Shown: positions 22,968 through 29,452 of the stretch, piece after piece
Layout: the number at the start of each line of letters is the position of its first letter
How positions within the stretch are numbered: the stretch's first letter is position 1
NCBI GenBank assembly: GCA_041749475.1
Contig: JBGTBD010000031.1
Location: forward strand, 1 to 30,120
Reading direction: 5' to 3'
Origin: JBGTBD01 sp041749475
GTDB taxonomy: Bacteria; Pseudomonadota; Alphaproteobacteria; Rickettsiales; UBA998
Length of the DNA: 30,120 bases
The notes under the pieces: model-generated
The model's database searches: none
The model's input: only the letters and a program-made list of their open reading frames with translations
What the model was told of the DNA's origin: nothing
Made by a program: the position numbers and the translations under genes

Positions 22968-23887
22968 GCGATATTCCCCGGCAATAGATGCGCCGCCTGC
23001 ACCCGCAACATTTTTCCTACTTCTTCACCGATCAGCACCGCCCCATCGACCGGGCCGCTTGCCGCCGCCGTATATCGTTCCGTCCCATCCAGCGACAACA
23101 CTTCCCCGCGCAGTGAAAGCACATCATCCACAATCTCCGCATACCCGCCGATAGGCGTCCTGCATGACCCGTCCAGAATGGCGAGCATCGCGCGCTCTGC
23201 CGTCACCGCCCGTTCAGAAGGCGTGTGCGTAATACGCTGCATCAACTCCCGAATCTCCGTTGCATCCTTCCGGCACTCAATCCCGATAGCCCCTTGCGCC
23301 ACCGCAGGCAGCATCTGTTCCACGGCAAATGCCTCCGTCGCATGCTCGGTCAATCCCAGCCGCTTCAACCCAGCCAATGCCAGAATCCCCCCCGCACATT
23401 CGCCCTTGTCGATTTTCTCGATCCGCGTCGGTACGTTGCCGCGCAGCAGCGTCGTTCCCAAGTCAGGCCGCGTATGCCGTATCTGCGCCGCCCGTCGCAC
23501 CGAAGCCGTGCCGATGATACTCCCCGCAGGCATCCCTGAAAGTGTCTTGAACGCGGGCGAAACCAATACATCCCGCACATCCTCGCGCTCCAGCACTGCC
23601 GTCAGCACCAACCCTGCTGGTAAATGCCATTCCATATCCTTCAGCGAGTGTACGGCGATATCAATCCGGCCCTCCAGCAACGCCTCTTCCAACTCTTTGG
23701 TGAACAACCCTTTACCGCCCACATCCGCTAATGGACGGTCGGTGATGCGGTCGCCGCTGGATACAATGGAGATAACTTCGACGCGAACCCCCGGCGCCAA
23801 GCGGCCAATTGCCCGCTCGACTTCCGCTACCTGCAGGAGTGCCAGCTTGCTCTTTCGCGTGCCGATGCGTATAACCTCGGAGTTCAT
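22964..23887 (-). CDS. hemC: Porphobilinogen deaminase (hydroxymethylbilane synthase)
   Basis: 307 residues. It condenses four porphobilinogens into hydroxymethylbilane. Visible landmarks are IGTRKSKLALLQ, VGGKGLFTKELEEAL, AVHSLKDM with catalytic Asp84, GTASVRRAAQIRHTRPDL, LRGNVPTRIEKI, LPAVAQGAIGIECR, and the dipyrromethane-cofactor Cys242 in DGSCRTPIGGYA. Length is standard. It is first gene of the haem operon hemC-hemD-mic60-hemY. Its start lies only about 30 nt from the divergent tsaD start, so the two promoters must overlap or reach into the coding regions. Confidence 0.97.
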   Translation of the reverse strand: MNSEVIRIGTRKSKLALLQVAEVERAIGRLAPGVRVEVISIVSSGDRITDRPLADVGGKGLFTKELEEALLEGRIDIAVHSLKDMEWHLPAGLVLTAVLEREDVRDVLVSPAFKTLSGMPAGSIIGTASVRRAAQIRHTRPDLGTTLLRGNVPTRIEKIDKGECAGGILALAGLKRLGLTEHATEAFAVEQMLPAVAQGAIGIECRKDATEIRELMQRITHTPSERAVTAERAMLAILDGSCRTPIGGYAEIVDDVLSLRGEVLSLDGTERYTAAASGPVDGAVLIGEEVGKMLRVQAAHLLPGNIA

Positions 23888-23917
23888 ATGCGTGTCTAAC
23901 CATAATTGGCCGAAGAA

Positions 23918-25036
23918 GTGAACGAAAAACCGCCGCCCTTAGTCCTTGGCATCGAAACCAGTTGCGACGAGACCGCTGCATCCATCGTGCGTGGAGACGG
24001 GGAAATCCTGTCCAATATCGTCCATTCCCAAGTGGATATGCACCAGATATACGGCGGCGTCGTCCCCGAGATCGCCGCCCGTTCGCACATGGATCAGATA
24101 GAGACAGTCGTCGAACAGGCGTTGAAACAGGCGGACATCGACTTCCCCCAGCTCGACGCCATCGCCGTCACCTCCGGCCCCGGCCTCATCGGCGGCGTCA
24201 TCGTCGGCGTCATGGCCGCGAAGGTCTATGCCTCCGTCTTTCAAAAACCCCTCTATGGCATCAACCACCTTGAAGGCCACGCCCTCACCGCACGCCTGAC
24301 CAACAATGTCGAATTCCCCTTCCTGTTGCTGCTCGTTTCCGGCGGCCATTGCCAGATATTACTGGCCGAAGGAGTAGGGCGCTATACCCGATTGGGTGGC
24401 ACGAAAGACGACGCCCTCGGCGAAGCCTTCGACAAAATTGCCAAGATGATGGAGCTGCCCTACCCCGGCGGCCCGCATATCGAACGCCTCGCCAAAAAAG
24501 GCGACCCCACCCGCTTCACCTTCCCGCGCCCCCTGATCGGCCAGCCCGGCTGCGACTTCTCCTTCTCGGGTCTTAAAACAGCCGTTAAACTCGTCCTCGA
24601 CGCCGAATGGGAACGCCACCGTTCATTTTCCATAGAATTCCAACAGGACATCGCCGCCAGCTTCCAATCCATCGCCGCTGCCGTGCTGGACGACCGATTG
24701 AGTAATGCGTTCGCCATGCTGTCATGCCGTCTTCATGACGGCATCCGGCAGGAGTTGCCAGACCCCGTCATGCGACAGGGTGACGCAAAGGGAAATGGCA
24801 CGGTTTCTTCCCTCGTCGTCGCAGGGGGCGTCGCCGCCAACATGTTCCTCCGCGAAAAACTCACCCAGATCGCCGACCGCCACAACGTCCGCGCCGTATT
24901 CCCCCCCATCTATCTCTGCACTGACAACGCCGCCATGATCGCCTGGGCGGGCGCGGAGCGTCTTCAGGCAGGCCTTGCCCCCGAAGCGTCCATTGACCCC
25001 CGCGCAAGGTGGCCCTTATCCGAACTAACCAATTAA
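23918..25036 (+). CDS. tsaD: tRNA N6-threonylcarbamoyladenosine transferase, with in-frame repeat insertion
   Basis: 372 residues from GTG 23918; TTG 23906 is an alternative, and neither has a Shine-Dalgarno. TsaD transfers threonylcarbamoyl to A37 of ANN-decoding tRNAs, with TsaB/TsaE. ASKHA-fold landmarks are LGIETSCDETAAS, SGPGLIGGV, the metal site HLEGHALT (His117, His121), LVSGGHCQI, GGTKDDALGEAFDKIAKM, PYPGGP, DFSFSGLKTAV and LVVAGGVAANMFLR. Residues ~268-289 are encoded by a palindromic element inserted in frame just before LVVAGGV. The protein is some 30-35 residues longer than the ~340 usual for bacteria, consistent with that insertion. It is divergent from hemC. Confidence 0.95.
   Translation: MNEKPPPLVLGIETSCDETAASIVRGDGEILSNIVHSQVDMHQIYGGVVPEIAARSHMDQIETVVEQALKQADIDFPQLDAIAVTSGPGLIGGVIVGVMAAKVYASVFQKPLYGINHLEGHALTARLTNNVEFPFLLLLVSGGHCQILLAEGVGRYTRLGGTKDDALGEAFDKIAKMMELPYPGGPHIERLAKKGDPTRFTFPRPLIGQPGCDFSFSGLKTAVKLVLDAEWERHRSFSIEFQQDIAASFQSIAAAVLDDRLSNAFAMLSCRLHDGIRQELPDPVMRQGDAKGNGTVSSLVVAGGVAANMFLREKLTQIADRHNVRAVFPPIYLCTDNAAMIAWAGAERLQAGLAPEASIDPRARWPLSELTN
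24720..24784. repeat. Double-hairpin palindromic element inside tsaD
   Basis: Bounded by TGTCA and TGAC. Hairpin 1 is ATGCCGTC-TTCAT-GACGGCAT. Hairpin 2 is ACCCCGTC-ATGC-GACAGGGT with one mismatched pair. The spacer is CCGGCAGGAGTTGCCAG. It is the same subfamily as 12220-12277 and 14798-14858. The tsaD frame passes through with no stop and encodes LSCRLHDGIRQELPDPVMRQ. Confidence 0.9.
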
Positions 25037-25041
25037 TTACG

Positions 25042-25112
25042 TGTCACCCTGAATTTATTTCAGGGTCCATCGCGCATGGATACATGGATGCTGAAACAAG
25101 TTCAGCATGACA
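25042..25112. repeat. Double-hairpin palindromic element (ACCCTGAA type), copy 1
   Basis: 71 bp bounded by TGTCA and TGACA. Hairpin 1 is ACCCTGAA-TTTA-TTTCAGGGT and hairpin 2 is ATGCTGAA-ACAAG-TTCAGCAT. It starts 6 nt past the tsaD stop. A near-identical 71-bp copy lies at 26705-26775. Confidence 0.88.
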
Positions 25113-25120
25113 GTGGTGTG

Positions 25121-25209
25121 GAAGAGCGAGGTCAGGAGACCGAGCCAGCCCTGAGCGGTGAACGCAGTGAACAGCTATTGCGCAGCGCAGTAGGCGCGAG
25201 CAGGGCAAA
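25121..25209. repeat. GAGGTCAGGAGACCGAGCCA-type dispersed repeat, copy A
   Basis: Follows the palindromic element by 8 nt. It contains the conserved GAGGTCAGGAGACC, GAGCCAGCCCTGAGCGG and ATTGCGCAGCGCAGTAGGCG blocks and ends in GAGCAGGGC, 7 nt from the stop codon of modA (minus strand). Together with the preceding element it fills the convergent tsaD/modA gap. Confidence 0.85.
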
Positions 25210-25216
25210 CTAACAA

Positions 25217-26002
25217 TTACTCCACATTCACGAACCCATACTGCTTGAACGTATTCTTCGCCGCATCCGACTGCAGATATTTCAAAAACTCGCGTGCACC
25301 ATCCATATTGTCGCCGACGACAACGACTGCCTCGTAAATTACCGGGCTGTGCGAATCCCCCGGCAGTGTGAGCAGCGACGTCGTGGTCGGGTCCAGCATC
25401 GCATCCGTTTTGAAAATCACAGAGAACGCCGCATATTTCGCTACCGAATCCTTGATGAGCCCGATATTATCCATCAGCGTCAGATGCGGCTCAATCTCGC
25501 GCAGTAGCTTCATCTTGCGCAGCGCCTCCAGCGTGTAGGTTCCCTCCGCCAGATATTCCGGGTCCGCCATGATGAAGCGGTAATCCGCGTCCTGCTTTTC
25601 AAAAAAGCGGTTCAGATGCTCCGGCTCCAATTGCATCGGCGCAGGGTTTGCCGCGATGAGTTCCAGCCTATTCCCCGTGATGGACGTACGGGAATAGACG
25701 TCGATCAACCCCTGCTGCTGCAGGGAGGCGATCCACGCCGGTTTTGCCGAGATGAACAGGTCGGCCTCACCCCCTTGTTTGATCTGGTCCACTTGCTCTT
25801 TGGTATTGGCGAAAGCGGTGGTGATGGGCACGCTGGTCGCCCGCACATATTGGCGGACGATGAGGCTGAGCGGCACAGTCAGGCTCGTATCGGCAAGAAT
25901 GGTGATGTCTTTGCCCACCATCGTCTCCTGCGCGGTAACCGCAGAAGGAATTATAGTGAAACCAAGGCAAAAACTCAGTAAAATGGCAAAAATACGGGTC
26001 AT
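25217..26002 (-). CDS. modA: ModA-type molybdate/substrate-binding periplasmic protein
   Basis: 261 residues with a signal peptide (MTRIFAILLSFCLGFTIIPSAVTA-QE). The mature protein has the ModA layout: ITILADTSLTVPLSLIVRQY, the EADLFISAKPAWIASLQQQGLID block, TSITGNRLELIAA, the MADPEYLAEGTYTLEAL block, and a late VIYEAVVVVGDN and AREFLKYLQSDAAKNTFKQYGF, all family-typical. It should bind an oxyanion, probably molybdate or tungstate, and deliver it to an ABC transporter. No modB or modC lies next to it, so either the transporter is encoded elsewhere or the ligand differs. It is orphan here, convergent with tsaD. Confidence 0.85.
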   Translation of the reverse strand: MTRIFAILLSFCLGFTIIPSAVTAQETMVGKDITILADTSLTVPLSLIVRQYVRATSVPITTAFANTKEQVDQIKQGGEADLFISAKPAWIASLQQQGLIDVYSRTSITGNRLELIAANPAPMQLEPEHLNRFFEKQDADYRFIMADPEYLAEGTYTLEALRKMKLLREIEPHLTLMDNIGLIKDSVAKYAAFSVIFKTDAMLDPTTTSLLTLPGDSHSPVIYEAVVVVGDNMDGAREFLKYLQSDAAKNTFKQYGFVNVE

Positions 26003-26127
26003 GGCGACAGTTTAGCCGATGAATTATGAAATTGCAGTGACAATCTCCCGAATTCGATTGCGGCTCCAATCAGGGGGTGGTACATGCCTAAAACATTAAC
26101 AAAATTAACGAATGTGTTAACAATTCA

Positions 26128-26697
26128 ATGCGTCTTTTGGCGATATACTTTCTGGCGGTATTCTTCTTCTCCGCCGCACCGCTCGCGGTGATCTATCCCT
26201 CCGCCTCAGCCAGCGCCGGCCTGAGCATCGGGTTCTTGCGCTTATTTTTAGACCCCGCCGCCATCATCCTCGTCTGCCTCATGGGCCTCATCGCCAGCCG
26301 ATGGGAACGGGACGCAATGGTGCTGCTCCCCGTAGGATTCGTGCTGATGTATGTCGCCGGGGCGCTGCTCTATTTCAACCCCGCCAGCTACACTTACATT
26401 CATGCCTTCCTGCTGGGCACGATCCTGATCTACGGCCTTGGGATGAGCGCGCTGAACAAGAACCGCTGGCACATCGGCTCCTACCTTCTCGCAGGGTCGC
26501 TCGGCTTCCAGATGGGCATCCACTACCAACCCCAAATCCCCACCCTCGCCGACCCGCTCTTCTACCTCATCGGCCAGGTGCTCTCCGTCCAACTCATGAT
26601 GGCCGCTTCGGTCAGTTGCGGCTTCATCCTCCACCCACTCATCCGCGGATTTTTCCGCCGCAACGAACCGGAAGAAGCACTAACCAATAATATGTAA
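26128..26697 (+). CDS. Unknown polytopic membrane protein
   Basis: 189 residues, almost entirely hydrophobic, with about six membrane segments: residues ~4-24, ~42-59, ~65-82, ~89-108, ~115-135 and ~145-175. The C-terminus is short and charged (FFRRNEPEEALTNNM). A segment containing YIHAFLLGTILIYGLGMSA vaguely recalls small HupE/UreJ-like membrane proteins, but I would not assign it. ATG 26128 follows an AT-rich stretch (TTAACAAAATTAACG...GTTAAC) with no clear Shine-Dalgarno. It is divergent from modA across 125 nt, so a shared regulatory region or a role in oxyanion uptake is possible but unproven. Confidence 0.8.
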   Translation: MRLLAIYFLAVFFFSAAPLAVIYPSASASAGLSIGFLRLFLDPAAIILVCLMGLIASRWERDAMVLLPVGFVLMYVAGALLYFNPASYTYIHAFLLGTILIYGLGMSALNKNRWHIGSYLLAGSLGFQMGIHYQPQIPTLADPLFYLIGQVLSVQLMMAASVSCGFILHPLIRGFFRRNEPEEALTNNM

Positions 26698-26704
26698 TTC
26701 ACTT

Positions 26705-26775
26705 TGTCACCCTGAATGTATTTCAGGGTCCATAGCGCGCGGATAGATGGATGCTGAAACAAGTTCAGCATGACA
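26705..26775. repeat. Double-hairpin palindromic element (ACCCTGAA type), copy 2
   Basis: 71 bp bounded by TGTCA and TGACA and closely matching the copy at 25042-25112, with a handful of base changes mostly in loop and spacer. It starts 8 nt past the stop of the membrane protein gene. Confidence 0.88.
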
Positions 26776-26784
26776 GTGGTGTGT

Positions 26785-26853
26785 AAGAGCGAGGTCAGGA
26801 GACCGAGCCAGCCCTGAGCGGCGCTTATTGCGCAGGGCAGTAGCCCGAGCAGA
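26785..26853. repeat. GAGGTCAGGAGACCGAGCCA-type dispersed repeat, copy B
   Basis: Follows palindromic copy 2 by 9 nt. It contains a perfect hairpin GCCCTG (26811-26816) / CAGGGC (26833-26838). It lacks the insert of copy A between the GAGCGG and ATTGCGCAG blocks. Copy C follows it in tandem. Confidence 0.82.
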
Positions 26854-26865
26854 AGCATTTATGAA

Positions 26866-26949
26866 GCAGCGAGGTCAGGAGACCGAGCCAGCCTTGAGCA
26901 ATGAGCACCCGCGAATACCTATTGCGCAGCGCAGTAGCGCGAGCAGGGG
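26866..26949. repeat. GAGGTCAGGAGACCGAGCCA-type dispersed repeat, copy C
   Basis: Tandem partner of copy B, with GCCTTG in place of GCCCTG and a longer middle. It ends in GCGCGAGCAGGG, 10 nt from the stop codon of the minus-strand MetC-type gene. Confidence 0.82.
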
Positions 26950-26959
26950 AAATTATAAT

Positions 26960-28129
26960 CTAAAAAGCTCTCTTAAACGCCGCATCCAAATCCTTAATCA
27001 AATCACCCGTATCCTCCAGCCCGATATTCAGCCGCAGAATCACATCGTCTTTTTTCCACTTCGACTGCGTGGCGGTGCGAATCTGTGCCGGGCGGAACGG
27101 CACGATGAGGCTCTCATATCCGCCCCACGAGAAGCCCATATGGAACAGCTCCATCGTATCGAGGAATTTCGCCAATTTGTCATGGCCGGGGTCTTTGATG
27201 ACGACGCCGAACAACCCGCACGCGCCCGTCATATATTTCTTCCACAATGCATGGCCGGGGTCGGAGGGCAGGGCAGGGTGGAGCACGCGCTCGACGGCGG
27301 GATGCTTCTCCAGCCAGCGCGCGATTTCCAACCCGGCTGCTTCATGATGCTTAAGCCGCACCGCCATGGTGCGAAGTCCTCGCGCCGCCTGATACGCATC
27401 ATCCGAATTGGAGCAGGTGGAAAAATTCTTCCATGCGCGCACAATCGTGTCGATATGCCCCTTCTGCGCTGAGATCGCCCCCATGATGAGGTCGGAATGT
27501 CCGGCGATATACTTGGTGCAGGAGTGGATAGAGATGTCGATACCCCACTCGAACGGCTTGAAGTAGAGCAGCGTTGCCCATGTATTATCGCCGATGGTGA
27601 CCACGCCTTTCGCATGCGCCGCCTTGCACATAGGCTCGATATCCTGCATCTCGAACGTCGCCGACCCGGGAGATTCCATGAACAATACTTTGGTGTTCGG
27701 GCGGATAAGTTTCTCAATATCTCCGCCGATGCAGGGGTCATAGTATTCCGTCTCGATGCCGAAGCGCTTCAACTCCTGATCGCAGAACCGGCGCGTCGGC
27801 CCGTAGACGTTATCCGTCATCAACACATGGTCGCCACTGCCAGCGAACGCCATGATGGAGGTGGTGATGGCGGCGAGGCCAGATGTCGTCAGCACCGTAT
27901 ATTCCGCATCCTGCAACGCCGAGATCGCCCGCGCGAAACTATCCTTCGTCGGATTCCCGAACCGCCCATAGGATGGGAATTTCCACGTCCCCTTCTCCGC
28001 CGCATCGAAGCTCTCAAGGTCAGGGAAAATCACCGTGGAAGTCCGGAACACCGGCGGGTTCACCGAAGGAAAACCGAAATCCTCCTCGCGCCCAAGCGTG
28101 ACAACACGCGTTTCATCTTTAAAGGTCAT
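26960..28129 (-). CDS. metC: Cystathionine beta-lyase (Cys/Met metabolism PLP enzyme)
   Basis: 389 residues from ATG 28129. The frame is open 37 codons further, but that part does not look like the family and MTFKDETRVVTLGREE is the expected start; no strong Shine-Dalgarno supports either. It is a fold-type I PLP enzyme of the Cys/Met family: VNPPVFRTSTV, YGRFGNPT, the PLP ring-stacking Tyr in VYGPTRRF, DNTWATLLYFKP with the conserved Asp, and HSCTKYIAGHSD with the PLP Lys206. The sequence variants are those of alphaproteobacterial cystathionine beta-lyase, which cleaves cystathionine to homocysteine. A cystathionine gamma-lyase or methionine gamma-lyase role is less likely. It is monocistronic here. 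Confidence 0.9.
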   Translation of the reverse strand: MTFKDETRVVTLGREEDFGFPSVNPPVFRTSTVIFPDLESFDAAEKGTWKFPSYGRFGNPTKDSFARAISALQDAEYTVLTTSGLAAITTSIMAFAGSGDHVLMTDNVYGPTRRFCDQELKRFGIETEYYDPCIGGDIEKLIRPNTKVLFMESPGSATFEMQDIEPMCKAAHAKGVVTIGDNTWATLLYFKPFEWGIDISIHSCTKYIAGHSDLIMGAISAQKGHIDTIVRAWKNFSTCSNSDDAYQAARGLRTMAVRLKHHEAAGLEIARWLEKHPAVERVLHPALPSDPGHALWKKYMTGACGLFGVVIKDPGHDKLAKFLDTMELFHMGFSWGGYESLIVPFRPAQIRTATQSKWKKDDVILRLNIGLEDTGDLIKDLDAAFKRAF

Positions 28130-28381
28130 AGCAGTGTTGTAGTGCGCCTCAAAGGAGCCCGTCAAGCCTTGTGGTAGTAATATAGCCATACAATCAAAGT
28201 TTATACTCTGGAAGTAGCAATAAATCGAGCTGAGTAGCACGTGTAATTAATAAAATGATATAAATCAGTCGACTGAATGTTAGTGCAGTGGAGTTAGGTC
28301 TTCACAAAACTGTAATAAAGCACGCATATACTAGTACGGCACTAATTGCCAATTAATAATTGTTAAAAACAGGAGATGATA

Positions 28382-28609
28382 ATGAGCGATAAAGAACTTG
28401 TAGAAAGATTAGCTGAGCATACAGATGAACAATTCAGCCGTGAAGTCGGCTGGGGCAAAAAACCGCAGCCAATATCAATAGAAGAAAACCCTTCCCACCG
28501 AAGAAGCAATACACCTTGGGTCCTCCCTGAGAATCCAGCACATACTATCGAGCATGAGGGTGCTGTACAGAAAGGTACCGTGGATTCACAGACCATCCTA
28601 ACCAGATAA
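28382..28609 (+). CDS. Unknown 75-residue small protein
   Basis: ATG 28382 is favoured over ATG 28376 because AGGAG (28371-28375) lies 6 nt upstream of the former and abuts the latter. The product begins MSDKELVERLAEHTDEQFSR and is hydrophilic and Glu/Pro/His-rich, with a short amphipathic N-terminal helix and a probably disordered remainder. It has no signal or membrane segment. Its AT-rich upstream sequence (28250-28375) contrasts with the GC-rich surroundings and probably contains the promoter. I do not recognise the family. The strong ribosome site argues that it is real. Confidence 0.6.
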   Translation: MSDKELVERLAEHTDEQFSREVGWGKKPQPISIEENPSHRRSNTPWVLPENPAHTIEHEGAVQKGTVDSQTILTR

Positions 28610-28683
28610 CCGAGAGTATAGCCTGCTCTAGGTGATATCCACTTAAGTCGATTCACGCCCACTTCGGCGCGAGTACGTCTCTC

Positions 28684-28756
28684 CGTCATTCTGAGCGTAA
28701 GCGAAGAATCTCGGGCGGAGTGCGGAGGGGATTCTTCGCTTACGCTCAGAATGACG
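28684..28756. repeat. Perfect 27-bp inverted repeat (CGTCATTCTGAGCG type)
   Basis: The left arm (28684-28710) begins CGTCATTCTGAGCGTAAGCG. The right arm (28730-28756) is its exact reverse complement, with a 19-nt GC-rich loop. It lies in the 243-nt convergent gap between the small protein gene and the PAS_5 gene. The termini CGTCA/TGACG are related to the TGTCA/TGACA ends of the other elements. Confidence 0.92.
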
Positions 28757-28768
28757 AGTTAGAAAAAA

Positions 28769-28837
28769 CTGAGGTCAGTAGGCCGAGCCAGCCCTGAGCG
28801 GCGTCTATTGTGCAGGGCAGTAGGCCAAGCAGGGCAA
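28769..28837. repeat. GAGGTCAGGAGACCGAGCCA-type dispersed repeat, copy D
   Basis: Has GAGGTCAGTAGGCCGAGCCA in place of the usual block, and the perfect hairpin GCCCTG (28791-28796) / CAGGGC (28813-28818). It ends in AAGCAGGGC, 15 nt from the stop of the minus-strand PAS_5 gene. On that strand it is followed by a run of six T (28768-28763), which suggests a possible terminator role. Confidence 0.82.
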
Positions 28838-28852
28838 ATAATATCTAAACTC

Positions 28853-29290
28853 TTAAAACTCCCGCCACGACAACCCAATCACAATATGCGTCACCCCACC
28901 GTCCGTGCCGAAAGGCAGCAACACAGCGCGGTATTTGACGATCTTGCTTTTATCGTTGATGAACTGGTTTTCATCCTCCATCGGCTTGCGTTCCCGCGCC
29001 ACGGATTCGATTTTCTTATTCAGCGAGGCGAAGGAGATCATGCTTTTGCCAACGACTCCCACCTCCCGCCCGATGAGGTTCTCGGTGTAGACGTCGGAGA
29101 GTTTCGAGCCGATGTAATTATACTTATACCCCATGCTGGCGGCGGAAGGCTGCGCGACGAGCAACATGCAATTCGGCCAGATGTCCTGCACGGAGGTCTG
29201 GTTGAACTGCGCGTAGTTGGGGAGGGGAGAGTCTTTGGTGATGAGGTTCCAGTAGCTGGTGAGGCGGTGGGTGAGGCGGCGTTCGATCAT
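28853..29290 (-). CDS. PAS_5 domain protein
   Basis: A 145-residue single-domain protein. The opening RLTSYWNLITKDSPLPNYAQFN, the following DIWPNCMLLVAQP and the YKYNYIGSKLSDVYTENLIGREV stretch match the PAS_5 family, common in alphaproteobacteria, in which a sensory PAS fold is preceded by an L.xYW...RG.xxPxR-type motif. No output domain is fused, so it may be a stand-alone sensor or an adaptor binding a partner. There is no signal peptide. ATG 29290 has no clear Shine-Dalgarno. The gene is divergent from ileS across 162 nt. Confidence 0.8.
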   Translation of the reverse strand: MIERRLTHRLTSYWNLITKDSPLPNYAQFNQTSVQDIWPNCMLLVAQPSAASMGYKYNYIGSKLSDVYTENLIGREVGVVGKSMISFASLNKKIESVARERKPMEDENQFINDKSKIVKYRAVLLPFGTDGGVTHIVIGLSWREF

Positions 29291-29350
29291 TGTTTTGATT
29301 CTTTTTGGTGGGTGAATGGTCTAAAGGATGTGAAACCGCATAAATAACCG

Positions 29351-29380
29351 TTGAAAAGAGGGGGTTCCAACCGTTATAGT
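29351..29380 (+). promoter_or_regulatory. Sigma-70-type promoter upstream of ileS
   Basis: TTGAAA (29351-29356) and TATAGT (29375-29380) with an 18-nt spacer, matching 5 of 6 consensus bases at each hexamer. The predicted start near 29387 leaves a ~65-nt leader before the ileS start codon. It is the best consensus promoter I see in the window. Confidence 0.6.
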
Positions 29381-29452
29381 GCGCTCTCACCGTTAGTCCC
29401 AGTATGAAAAAAACTCATTAACAATCTGTTTAAAACCGTAAGGCTTATTGCT

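Noticed and set aside
22758..23921. 387-aa plus-strand ORF antisense to hemC and hemD
   Set aside because: Ser/Arg/Pro-rich translation with no motifs, opposite two well-supported enzymes.
25076..25213. 45-codon ORF through the composite repeat after tsaD
   Set aside because: It is open in this copy, but the equivalent frame stops in copy B and is shifted in copy C, so it is unlikely to be a selected protein.
26828..27472. 214-aa plus-strand ORF starting in the repeat and running antisense to metC
   Set aside because: Its first ~40 codons are the dispersed repeat and the rest is antisense to a clear PLP enzyme.
28301..28332. TTCACA and TATACT as a promoter for the 75-residue protein
   Set aside because: The spacing of 20 nt is too long for a standard sigma-70 promoter, so I do not list it.
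7675..28837. Possible CRISPR array
   Set aside because: The repeats are dispersed one or two per intergenic gap, palindromic, of several subfamilies, and have no regular spacers or cas genes.
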